Assembly: GCA_903882335.1 (NCBI GenBank)
Contig: CAIRWP010000140.1
Location: forward strand, 1-5,034
Source: an uncultured Opitutia bacterium
Lineage (GTDB): Bacteria > Verrucomicrobiota > Verrucomicrobiia > Opitutales > UBA953
DNA length: 5,034 bases
Reading direction: 5' to 3'
The notes under the pieces were generated by a model, which was given only the letters and a program-made list of their open reading frames with translations, was not told the DNA's origin and ran no database searches. The stretch's first letter is position 1, and each line of letters starts with the position of its first letter. A program made the position numbers and the translations under genes. Shown here piece after piece: positions 1-5,034 of the stretch.

Positions 1-366
1 CGCCTGGGAGCGGAGCATCAGCTCGCGCACGTCGAACGGCTTCGCGACGTAGTCGTCGGCGCCGCTCTCCAGTCCTTTGACCTTGTCGGCGGTCTCGGCC
101 TTGGCGGTCAGGAAGATTACCGGCGTGTCCTGCAGCAGGGCGTCGGCCCGCACCATGCGCAGCAGCTGCACGCCGGTCAGCTCGGGCATCATCACGTCGA
201 GGATGATGAGGTCGGGCCGGAAGTCGCGGGCTAGGCCGATCGCCCGTAGCGGGTCGTTGAGCGCGCGGACGGCGTAGCCGGCCTGACGGAATTTGTAATC
301 GAGCAACTCGGTCACGTCCGCTTCATCGTCGACGACGAGGATGCGCTTGAGGTGTTCGGCGTCCAT
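1..366 (-). CDS. Response regulator, receiver (REC) domain, C-terminus beyond the window edge
   Basis: This is the output half of a two-component system: the receiver domain accepts a phosphoryl group from a histidine kinase on an aspartate. The 122 visible residues make a nearly complete REC domain. The acidic pair D13-D14 lies in ILVVDDE (9-15), the phospho-acceptor is D57 in LIILDVMMP (53-61), the switch Thr is T87 in FLTAK (85-89), and the conserved Lys is K109 in DDYVAKPF (104-111). All key residues are present, so it should be functional. The style (VTELLDYKFRQAGY, then KPFDVRELMLR) resembles the PhoB/OmpR group, so a winged-helix DNA-binding domain may follow, but that part is not visible; a stand-alone CheY-like or other output protein is possible. 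The ATG at 366-364 is chosen because AGGG lies 9 nt upstream and an in-frame TAG lies just beyond. No partner kinase is visible. It is co-directional with mnmE-mnmG but separated by 206 bp. Confidence 0.93.
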   Translation of the reverse strand, partial: MDAEHLKRILVVDDEADVTELLDYKFRQAGYAVRALNDPLRAIGLARDFRPDLIILDVMMPELTGVQLLRMVRADALLQDTPVIFLTAKAETADKVKGLESGADDYVAKPFDVRELMLRSQA

Positions 367-367
367 A

Positions 368-379
368 AGGGTGAACCCT
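368..379. repeat. 12-bp inverted repeat overlapping the response-regulator ribosome binding site
   Basis: AGGGT-GA-ACCCT is a perfect inverted repeat with a 2-nt centre. Read on the minus strand, the left arm includes the AGGG Shine-Dalgarno-like sequence, and the right arm ends two bases before the ATG at 366-364. A 2-nt loop is too tight for a good RNA hairpin at full pairing, so if it matters it may be a protein-binding dyad or a loosened hairpin that masks the ribosome site. Chance occurrence cannot be excluded. Confidence 0.35.
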
Positions 380-392
380 ACACAAAGGCTTA

Positions 393-407
393 GGCGGGCT
401 TGCCGCC
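393..407. repeat. Small GC-rich inverted repeat in the response-regulator leader
   Basis: GGCGG-GCTTG-CCGCC gives a 5-bp all-GC stem with a 5-nt loop, about 27 nt upstream of the response-regulator ATG. It could fold in the 5' leader RNA of that gene. No T-run follows on either strand, so it is not a typical intrinsic terminator. Short GC stems are frequent in a high-GC genome. Confidence 0.3.
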
Positions 408-419
408 AGCGTTAGGTTA

Positions 420-434
420 CGATTGAGACAATCG
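420..434. repeat. Inverted repeat with 6-bp arms, possible operator
   Basis: CGATTG-AGA-CAATCG is a perfect 6-bp dyad with a 3-nt spacer, beside the AT-rich core and just downstream of the putative minus-strand -10 element. This is where an operator or early-leader hairpin of the response-regulator gene could lie. It is not followed by a T-run on either strand, so I do not call it a terminator of mnmG. Confidence 0.35.
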
Positions 435-448
435 GGATTCGGGGATAA

Positions 449-478
449 ATATTAACTTAAGTAACTACCAATAAACAA
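449..478 (-). promoter_or_regulatory. Candidate sigma-70-like promoter for the response regulator
   Basis: On the minus strand TTGTTT (478-473) and TAATAT (454-449) are separated by 18 nt. They match the -35 and -10 consensus at 4 of 6 positions each. They sit in the only AT-rich stretch of the window, with a predicted transcript start near 442 and a leader of about 75 nt. The AT-richness alone makes such matches easy to find, so this is a weak call. Confidence 0.25.
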
Positions 479-537
479 CTTACAAATGTCCGAAGCAAGA
501 CTGTCACCCGCCCTCGCCGCAATCTTAACGATGAGCC

Positions 538-553
538 TGTTCCACGTGGAACA
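538..553. other. parS: parS site 1 (ParB-binding centromere-like palindrome)
   Basis: The 16-bp perfect palindrome TGTTCCACGTGGAACA has the form of the chromosomal parS site bound by ParB/Spo0J. The B. subtilis consensus is TGTTTCACGTGAAACA, and the CC/GG version seen here is a well-known variant. ParB nucleates on such sites, spreads along the DNA and recruits SMC and ParA to segregate the origin region. It lies 19 bp downstream of the mnmG stop. A second identical copy at 1711-1726 makes chance very unlikely. A simple hairpin or terminator role is less plausible, because no T-run follows. No parA or parB is in the window. Confidence 0.9.
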
Positions 554-572
554 CTAGCCCACTCCCCTGCCC

Positions 573-2462
573 TCACGCGTCCTTTTTGGCTCGGAATAGG
601 ATCATCAAGAGCGAGATATCGGCGGGGTTCACCCCGCTGATGCGATTGGCTTGCCCTAGGGTTAGCGGCTGGATTTGCTGCAGCTTTTGCCGAGCTTCTA
701 GGCGCAGCCCATAGGCTTTCATGAAATCGAACCCCGCCGGAATTTTAAAGGCATCCAGGTCATGGAGTTTGCGTACCGATCGGAGTTCGCGCTCGAGGTA
801 GCCCCGGTATTTGACCCGGTACAGGACTTCGGCTTGAACTTCCGCGGTTTCGGTCAGGAAGCTCGGCGGCAGGTCCGCAGGCGTCGATTCCCACTCCCGG
901 CGGATGACATCGCCCGCGATACCTCCTTTGATGGCGAGTTTCTCCATGTATTCGACCCAGTGGGCCACTTGGGCGGCCTTGGCTTCGATCCGCGCCATTC
1001 GCTCCGGCGGAACCAGCCCAAACTCAGACGATTTGCCCTTAAGGCGGATTTCCGCGCTCCCGTGGTTGAAAAGCAGGCGGTATTCGGCCCGGCTCGTGAA
1101 CATTCGGTAGGGCTCCTGGGTGCCCTTGGAGACTAGGTCGTCGATCAGGACGCCGATGTAGGCCTCATCGCGCCCGATGACCATCGGGGTCTGACCGCGC
1201 ACCTTACAGGCGGCGTTCACGCCCGCGACCAAGCCTTGGGCGGCGGCCTCCTCGTAACCGGAGGTACCATTGATCTGGCCGGCGAAGAAGAGGTTTTCCA
1301 CTTTCTTGGACTCGAGCGTCGGGAAGAGTTGGGTGGGAGGAGCGAAGTCGTATTCCACCGCATACGCCGGCCTCATCATCACGGCTTGTTCCAATCCAGG
1401 GACGGAATGGAGCATCTCCAACTGGACCTTGAAGGGCAGGGAGGTCGAAAGACCGTTGATGTACCATTCGTCCGTGTTTCGGCCCTCAGGCTCTAGGTAA
1501 AGCTTATGGGTGTCCTTGTCTGCGAACTTGACGAATTTATCTTCGATGGAGGGGCAATAGCGGGGGCCAACGCCTTTGATCTCGCCACCGTAAAGAGGGG
1601 AGAGGTGGAGGTTCTCCTGAACGATCTTTCCCGTGGCGCCGGTGGCCTCGGTCATCCAGCAGGTTACCTGGTCCGTCCCCGGGGTCCAACCGGGAAGCCG
1701 CTGCTCCGAGTGTTCCACGTGGAACAAGTCGGACTGTTGCCGGGTGTCATGGAAGGCGAAAAGGGTAGGGGAGGCGTCGCCCGGTTGGGGCTCGCACTTG
1801 GTGAAATCGATGGAGGCTCCGAGGATGCGCGGAGGCGTCCCCGTTTTGAGTCTTTGGAGTTCGATACCTGCTTCTAAGAAACTGCTGGACAAAGACTTAG
1901 CACTAAAATCGCCGAGTCGACCGCCCTCGGTCTTGTTGGCCCCGATGTGCATCAGGCCACGCAGGAAAGTGCCGGTCGTGACCACGACGGTCGAACCATG
2001 AAACTCCAAATCCAAGTTGGTTAGGACCCCCTTCACCGCTCCCTCCTTATAGAGGAGGCCGGTCACCTGCGCCTGGAAGATGGTCAGCCCCGGCTGCCCT
2101 TCGCAGAGGTGCTTCATCCGGAACTGGTACGCCTTCTTGTCGCACTGGGCCCGGGGGGCCTGGACGGCCGGACCCTTCGAGGAATTAAGGAGCCGGAACT
2201 GGATGCCGGTCGTATCGGCGGTCAGGCCCATCTCCCCGCCCAGCGCATCGATCTCCCGGACGATATGTCCTTTGGCCTGCCCCCCGATGGCGGGGTTGCA
2301 GCTCATCTGGGCGATGGTGTCGACGTTGCCGGTCAGGAGCAGCACGTCCACGCCCATGCGGGCCGCGGCCAGGGCGGCTTCAACCCCGGCATGGCCGGCC
2401 CCGCAGACGATGACGTCGTAGGGCCGGTCGGGCCCGAGGCGGATTTCTTTGCGGGGAGGCAT
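573..2462 (-). CDS. mnmG: tRNA uridine-5-carboxymethylaminomethyl modification enzyme MnmG (GidA)
   Basis: MnmG is the FAD- and NADH-dependent partner of MnmE. Together they add the (carboxymethyl)aminomethyl group at C5 of wobble U34 in tRNAs reading split codon boxes, which safeguards reading-frame maintenance. The 629-residue length is typical. Visible landmarks are the dinucleotide-binding GAGHAGVEAALAAARMG (21-37), SCNPAIGG (54-61), LKTGTPPR (205-212), GVGPRYCPSIEDK (297-309), LEPEG (323-327), the second FAD-contact stretch FFAGQINGTSGYEEAAAQG (392-410), EPYRMFTSRAEYRL (450-463) and the C-terminal GQANRISGV (603-611). The ATG at 2462-2460 has GGGGAG 7 nt upstream and lies 21 nt after the mnmE stop, so the pair is one operon. 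Residues 235-266 form a loop longer than in E. coli MnmG and are partly encoded by a parS site. GC is lower here than in mnmE, locally about 45% at 1861-1920. The gene appears intact. Confidence 0.97.
   Translation of the reverse strand: MPPRKEIRLGPDRPYDVIVCGAGHAGVEAALAAARMGVDVLLLTGNVDTIAQMSCNPAIGGQAKGHIVREIDALGGEMGLTADTTGIQFRLLNSSKGPAVQAPRAQCDKKAYQFRMKHLCEGQPGLTIFQAQVTGLLYKEGAVKGVLTNLDLEFHGSTVVVTTGTFLRGLMHIGANKTEGGRLGDFSAKSLSSSFLEAGIELQRLKTGTPPRILGASIDFTKCEPQPGDASPTLFAFHDTRQQSDLFHVEHSEQRLPGWTPGTDQVTCWMTEATGATGKIVQENLHLSPLYGGEIKGVGPRYCPSIEDKFVKFADKDTHKLYLEPEGRNTDEWYINGLSTSLPFKVQLEMLHSVPGLEQAVMMRPAYAVEYDFAPPTQLFPTLESKKVENLFFAGQINGTSGYEEAAAQGLVAGVNAACKVRGQTPMVIGRDEAYIGVLIDDLVSKGTQEPYRMFTSRAEYRLLFNHGSAEIRLKGKSSEFGLVPPERMARIEAKAAQVAHWVEYMEKLAIKGGIAGDVIRREWESTPADLPPSFLTETAEVQAEVLYRVKYRGYLERELRSVRKLHDLDAFKIPAGFDFMKAYGLRLEARQKLQQIQPLTLGQANRISGVNPADISLLMILFRAKKDA
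1711..1726. other. parS: parS site 2, inside the mnmG coding sequence
   Basis: This is a second exact copy of TGTTCCACGTGGAACA, identical to the site at 538-553 and 1173 bp from it. Read on the minus strand in the mnmG frame it spans codons 246-251 and encodes Leu-Phe-His-Val-Glu-His, in the loop between LFAF (234-237) and VTCWMT (266-271). The 16-mer has no stop codon in any frame, so a protein can tolerate it. Function as a ParB nucleation site is inferred from sequence identity to the known site class, not shown here. Confidence 0.88.
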
Positions 2463-2469
2463 AGGCGGA

Positions 2470-2475
2470 CTCCCC
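2470..2475 (-). promoter_or_regulatory. Ribosome binding site of mnmG
   Basis: GGGGAG on the minus strand ends 7 nt before the mnmG ATG and lies wholly in the 21-nt gap after the mnmE stop. It fixes the mnmG start and supports translation of mnmG from the shared mnmE-mnmG transcript. Confidence 0.75.
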
Positions 2476-2483
2476 GGAGGGAA

Positions 2484-3842
2484 TCACTTACCTATGCAGA
2501 AGGAAGCAAAGAGCTTGTCCAGCATACGCTCATTATCGATGCGGCCGACAATCTCCCCCAGGGCGTCCAGCCCGCTCCGGGCTTGGGCCGCGGCCAGTTC
2601 CGTCTGGATTGGGGCCCGGAGGTGCCCGGCGGCCGCGGTCAGGGCCTCGGCCGCCCGGGCCATCGCCTCGGCGTGGCGGACGCCCACGATCAGGTCCTCG
2701 GCCCCCGGCGCGATCTCCTGGGCGACGAGGAATTCCCCGAGCTTGGCGCGCAGCGCCTCGGCGTCGCGGCCGTCGAGCAGGCAGGCGGAGAGCTTGGGGA
2801 GCGCCGGCAGGAAATCCCGTTGCGCCGGGTGCGCGGGGAGATCCGCCTTGTTCGCGATCACGAGCGTGCGGTCGGGATCGAGCAGCGTGAGGAGTTCCGC
2901 GGGCAGGGTGGGCGGCGCGGCCGAGGCGTCGACGACCAGGAGGAGGAGATGCGCGCCGCGCGCCTGCTCGAGCGAGCGCGCCATGCCGAGGTGCTCGAGC
3001 GCCGAACCGCCGTCGCGCAGGCCCGCGGTGTCGACCGCGGTGACGGCGAGCGGCAGGCCCGCGACGGGCGCCTCGAGGTAGTCGCGCGTGGTGCCGGCCT
3101 CGGGGCTGACGATCGCGCGGTCGGCGCCGGCGAGCGCGTTGAGCAGGCTCGACTTGCCGGCGTTCGGCGCGCCGACGACGGCGACGCGCAGCCCGGCGCG
3201 CAGGGCGGCGTCGTGCCGCGCCGTGCGGGCGTAGTTGGAAAGTTCTGACGCGATTTCGAGCAAGCGGGCCGCGGGGCCACGCGGGTCCTCGGGCGGGAGG
3301 TCCTCCTCGGGGAAATCGATGTGGGCCTCGAGCTCCGCGAGGACCTGGAGGGTCCGGTCCGTCCAGCGCGCGACCAACCGGCCGAGTTCCCCCGCGAGCT
3401 GGCGCCGCGCGGAGGCGAGCGCACGCTCGGAGCTCGCGTGGATGAGGTCGGCGACGGCCTCCGCCTGCGTGAGGTCGATCCGGCCCGCGAGGTACGCGCG
3501 CCGCGTGAACTCGCCGGGCTCGGCCAGGCGCGCGCCCCGCGCGAGGCAGTCCGCGGTGAGCCGGCGCACGAGCAGCGGGTTCCCGTGGCAGGTGATCTCC
3601 AGCGAATCGTTCCCGGTGAACGAACGGCCGGCGCGCCAGAGCACGGCGACCACCTGGTCGATCGGCGCGCCGTCGCCGGCGCGCCAGATCCCGAGGGTCG
3701 CGGTCTTCTCGGCGAGCGGCGTCCGCCGGCGGAGCGCGTCGTGGGCGAGCGTCGCCGCGAGCGGGCCGTCGACGCGCACGATGGCCAAGGCCGAGCGGCC
3801 GGCGGGGGTCGCGGCGGCGACGATGGTATCGGAGGAGGACAT
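2484..3842 (-). CDS. mnmE: tRNA modification GTPase MnmE (TrmE)
   Basis: MnmE is the G-domain-dimerising GTPase that works with MnmG on tRNA wobble uridine; its N-terminal domain binds a folate one-carbon donor. The 452-residue length is standard. Visible domains are an N-terminal folate-binding part (about 1-118, with TIVAAATPAGRSALAIVR at 6-23 and PGEFTRRAYLAGRIDLTQAE at 109-128), a helical domain split by the G domain, and the G domain at about 218-372. G motifs are P-loop GAPNAGKS (224-231), TTRD (251-254), DTAG (271-274) and NKAD (331-334). Glu283, in LEHLGMARS, matches the catalytic glutamate that follows G3. The C-terminus is CIGK (449-452), whose Cys is needed for modification. The ATG at 3842-3840 is the only reasonable start, because an in-frame TGA lies at 3860-3858. 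No good Shine-Dalgarno sequence precedes it. It is first in the mnmE-mnmG unit and divergent from lysA. Much of the gene is very GC-rich (about 80% at 3181-3240). Confidence 0.97.
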   Translation of the reverse strand: MSSSDTIVAAATPAGRSALAIVRVDGPLAATLAHDALRRRTPLAEKTATLGIWRAGDGAPIDQVVAVLWRAGRSFTGNDSLEITCHGNPLLVRRLTADCLARGARLAEPGEFTRRAYLAGRIDLTQAEAVADLIHASSERALASARRQLAGELGRLVARWTDRTLQVLAELEAHIDFPEEDLPPEDPRGPAARLLEIASELSNYARTARHDAALRAGLRVAVVGAPNAGKSSLLNALAGADRAIVSPEAGTTRDYLEAPVAGLPLAVTAVDTAGLRDGGSALEHLGMARSLEQARGAHLLLLVVDASAAPPTLPAELLTLLDPDRTLVIANKADLPAHPAQRDFLPALPKLSACLLDGRDAEALRAKLGEFLVAQEIAPGAEDLIVGVRHAEAMARAAEALTAAAGHLRAPIQTELAAAQARSGLDALGEIVGRIDNERMLDKLFASFCIGK

Positions 3843-3919
3843 GGCGGCGGGCGGCGGTCATCCCAAGGGCGGCGGGGAGGGGAGGCAAGCGGTGTCATAC
3901 TTCCCAAAAAGGCTGGAAG

Positions 3920-3936
3920 GGCAGGGCGGGCCTGCC
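3920..3936 (+). repeat. Inverted repeat in the lysA leader
   Basis: GGCAGG-GCGGG-CCTGCC has 6-bp arms and a 5-nt loop. An alternative pairing uses the loop bases GCGGG (3926-3930) with CCCGC (3942-3946), directly abutting the lysA Shine-Dalgarno GGAG (3947-3950). The two stems are mutually exclusive, which could affect access to the ribosome site. In such GC-rich DNA this may also be accidental. Confidence 0.3.
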
Positions 3937-3946
3937 ACAGTCCCGC

Positions 3947-3950
3947 GGAG
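3947..3950 (+). promoter_or_regulatory. Ribosome binding site of lysA, deciding the GTG start
   Basis: GGAG within GCGGAGAA lies 9 nt before GTG at 3960-3962. The reading frame stays open well upstream, so this site is what favours the GTG; the first in-frame ATG lies about 37 codons later, which would remove the conserved N-terminal part of the enzyme. Confidence 0.6.
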
Positions 3951-3959
3951 AACCCTCCC

Positions 3960-5034
3960 GTGGAAAACCACCGCTTCCTCCTTCCCGAACCCGCGCGCCG
4001 GATCGCCGCCGACCATGGCACCCCTTGCTATGTGTACGACCAGGCCACCCTCGAGGCCCAGGCCGACGCCATGCTGGCGTTCCCCAACGCCTTCGGCCTG
4101 ACCGTCCGCTTCGCCATGAAGGCCTGCCCGAACGCCGCGGTCCTCCGGGTCTTCGCGAACAAGGGACTCCATTTCGATGCGAGCTCCGGCTGGGAAGTCC
4201 GCCGCGCCATGCTCGCCGGGGTCCCGGCCGACCGGATCTCCCTCTCTTCCCAGGAGCTACCCGAGGAGTTCGCCTCCCTTCTTAAGAAGGGCGTCCACGT
4301 CAACGCCTGCTCCCTCCTCCAACTCGAGCGGATCGGCCAGGCCCTGCCCGGCCATGAGGTCGGTCTCCGGTTCAACCCCGGTCGCGGCTCCGGCGGCACC
4401 GGCAAGACCAACGTCGGCGGCCCCGACTCCTCCTTTGGTATCTGGCACGAATGGGCGGACGAGGCCCAAGCCATCGTGCAGCGGCACGGCCTCAAGGTCG
4501 TCCGCATCCACACCCACATCGGGTCCGGCAGCGACCCCGTCGTCTGGCAGGAGGTCTCCGCCGCGAGCCTCGCGCTTGTCGGCCGGTTCCCGACCGTCCG
4601 GACCCTCAACCTCGGCGGCGGCTACAAGGTCGCCCGCGTCGCCGCGGAGAAAGGCACCGACCCCCAGGTCGTCGGCACCCCGGTCAAGGTCGCCTTCGAG
4701 AAGTTCGCCGCGGCCGATGGCCGCCAGCTCCGGCTCGAGATTGAGCCCGGCACCTTCCTTGTCGCCAACGCGGGCGCCGTGCTCGCACGGGTCCAGGACA
4801 TCGTCTCCACCGGCGCGCGCGAATTCCTGAAGCTCGACTCGGGCATGACCGAGATTCTGCGGCCCTCGCTCTACGGCTCGCAGCACCCGGTCTACCTCTA
4901 CCCCGCGCAGGCCACCGCCGCGACGCGCGCCTACGTGATCGTCGGCCACTGCTGCGAATCCGGCGACCTCATCAGCTGCGCGCCGGGCGAGCCCGAGACG
5001 CTCGCCACCCGCGACCTGCCCGAGGCCCGGCCCG
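3960..5034 (+). CDS. lysA: Diaminopimelate decarboxylase (LysA), C-terminus beyond the window edge
   Basis: LysA decarboxylates meso-diaminopimelate to L-lysine, the last step of lysine synthesis, using PLP. The 358 residues seen cover the alanine-racemase-like PLP barrel and most of the C-terminal beta domain; the family usually runs to about 400-420. Landmarks are GTPCYVYD (20-27), the PLP-binding Lys54 in FAMKACPN (51-58), DASSGWEV (73-80), RFNPG (137-141), NVGGPDSSFGIW (151-162), HTHIGSGSD (184-192), the phosphate-binding LNLGGGY (216-222), EPGTFLVANAG (262-272), DSGMTEILRPSLYG (293-306) and CESGD (332-336), whose Cys and Glu contribute to the active site across the dimer. The frame has no stop from 3960 to the edge. 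The GTG start is preceded by GGAG. Thr265 stands where many LysA proteins have Arg (EPGR). A related PLP decarboxylase such as carboxynorspermidine decarboxylase is less likely, given the CESGD and NLGGG patterns. The gene is divergent from mnmE. Confidence 0.9.
   Translation, partial: MENHRFLLPEPARRIAADHGTPCYVYDQATLEAQADAMLAFPNAFGLTVRFAMKACPNAAVLRVFANKGLHFDASSGWEVRRAMLAGVPADRISLSSQELPEEFASLLKKGVHVNACSLLQLERIGQALPGHEVGLRFNPGRGSGGTGKTNVGGPDSSFGIWHEWADEAQAIVQRHGLKVVRIHTHIGSGSDPVVWQEVSAASLALVGRFPTVRTLNLGGGYKVARVAAEKGTDPQVVGTPVKVAFEKFAAADGRQLRLEIEPGTFLVANAGAVLARVQDIVSTGAREFLKLDSGMTEILRPSLYGSQHPVYLYPAQATAATRAYVIVGHCCESGDLISCAPGEPETLATRDLPEARP

Larger units (their letters stand above)
367..572. other. 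Intergenic region between mnmG and the response regulator, with AT-rich core
   Basis: No credible gene lies here. Positions about 440-490 are strikingly AT-rich (roughly 70-75% by eye) compared with the GC-rich flanks. They contain an 8-bp palindrome ACTTAAGT (455-462) and one degenerate DnaA-box-like match (cGGGGATAA at 440-448, 7 of 9 to TGTGGATAA). Inverted repeats lie at 368-379, 393-407 and 420-434, and a parS at 538-553. The AT-rich core most simply houses the promoter of the response regulator. I see no hairpin plus T-run terminator after mnmG. Confidence 0.7.
3843..3959. other. Divergent intergenic region between mnmE and lysA
   Basis: These 117 bp should hold promoters for both divergent genes, but I could not pick out convincing -35/-10 pairs on either strand. 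The half next to mnmE is almost pure G on the plus strand (ggcggcggggaggggagg-like). The half next to lysA carries overlapping short inverted repeats and the lysA ribosome site. There is no room for a full lysine riboswitch. Confidence 0.6.

Noticed and set aside
440..490. Complete oriC
   Set aside because: Only one degenerate DnaA-box-like match is present and no cluster of boxes; the AT-rich stretch is short and is explained as well by a promoter.
538..553. Hairpin terminator of mnmG formed by the palindrome
   Set aside because: The palindrome could pair, but no T-run follows on the minus strand, and an exact second copy lies inside a gene, which points to a protein-binding site.
2109..3248. 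Long plus-strand open frame of 379 codons antisense to mnmG and mnmE
   Set aside because: It overlaps two unmistakable genes, has no recognisable domain, and its composition (Arg, Gly, Ala-rich) is what high-GC antisense frames produce.
3843..3959. Lysine riboswitch upstream of lysA
   Set aside because: The known L-box is about 170-180 nt long with several conserved helices; the 117-bp intergenic region is too short and shows only small stems.
2533..4021. Two minus-strand open frames (451 and 387 codons) in the other frames of mnmE
   Set aside because: They are Arg/Pro/Ala-rich or Ser/Arg/Pro-rich shadows of mnmE caused by high GC; mnmE itself shows every GTPase motif in its own frame.
4070..4100. 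Possible frameshift in lysA near the end of its N-terminal segment
   Set aside because: Re-reading the bases at 4077-4092 gives one continuous frame (GCG TTC CCC AAC GCC) that leads into the PLP lysine motif; my first impression was a misreading.
4028..4949. Minus-strand open frames opposite lysA (193 and 230 codons)
   Set aside because: They lie antisense to a clear LysA coding frame that contains all PLP-decarboxylase motifs; no protein family is recognisable in them.

Overview
The window is a compact, gene-dense stretch of a high-GC bacterial chromosome. It carries four protein-coding genes, two of them cut by the window edges, and two perfect 16-bp parS-type palindromes (TGTTCCACGTGGAACA). 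I see no mobile element, CRISPR array, tRNA, rRNA or phage gene. Protein style, high GC and the mnmE-mnmG setting would fit a Gram-negative such as a member of the Verrucomicrobiota (Opitutales-like). That assignment rests on family resemblance recalled from memory and is only moderately secure.

Layout. Positions 1-366 (minus) hold the N-terminal 122 residues of a response regulator receiver domain. Positions 367-572 are intergenic: an AT-rich core at about 440-490, several short inverted repeats and the first parS (538-553). Positions 573-2462 (minus) are mnmG, a complete 629-residue protein whose coding sequence contains the second parS (1711-1726). Positions 2484-3842 (minus) are mnmE, complete at 452 residues, lying 21 nt upstream of mnmG. 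Positions 3843-3959 are a divergent intergenic region. From 3960 to the right edge (plus) runs lysA, 358 residues seen, starting at GTG.

How the genes fit together. MnmE and MnmG form one enzyme complex that modifies the wobble uridine (U34) of certain tRNAs, and they are almost certainly co-transcribed. The response regulator follows in the same direction after a 206-bp gap and probably has its own promoter. lysA is divergent and serves lysine and peptidoglycan-precursor synthesis. The two parS sites, 1173 bp apart, suggest the locus lies in the origin-proximal centromere region bound by ParB; mnmG and mnmE are commonly found near oriC and parAB.

The most notable observation is the parS embedded in mnmG. 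It is read in frame as Leu-Phe-His-Val-Glu-His, inside a loop that appears longer than in E. coli MnmG, so one stretch of DNA seems to serve as both codons and chromosome-segregation site. I found no convincing evidence of a wholly new multi-gene system.
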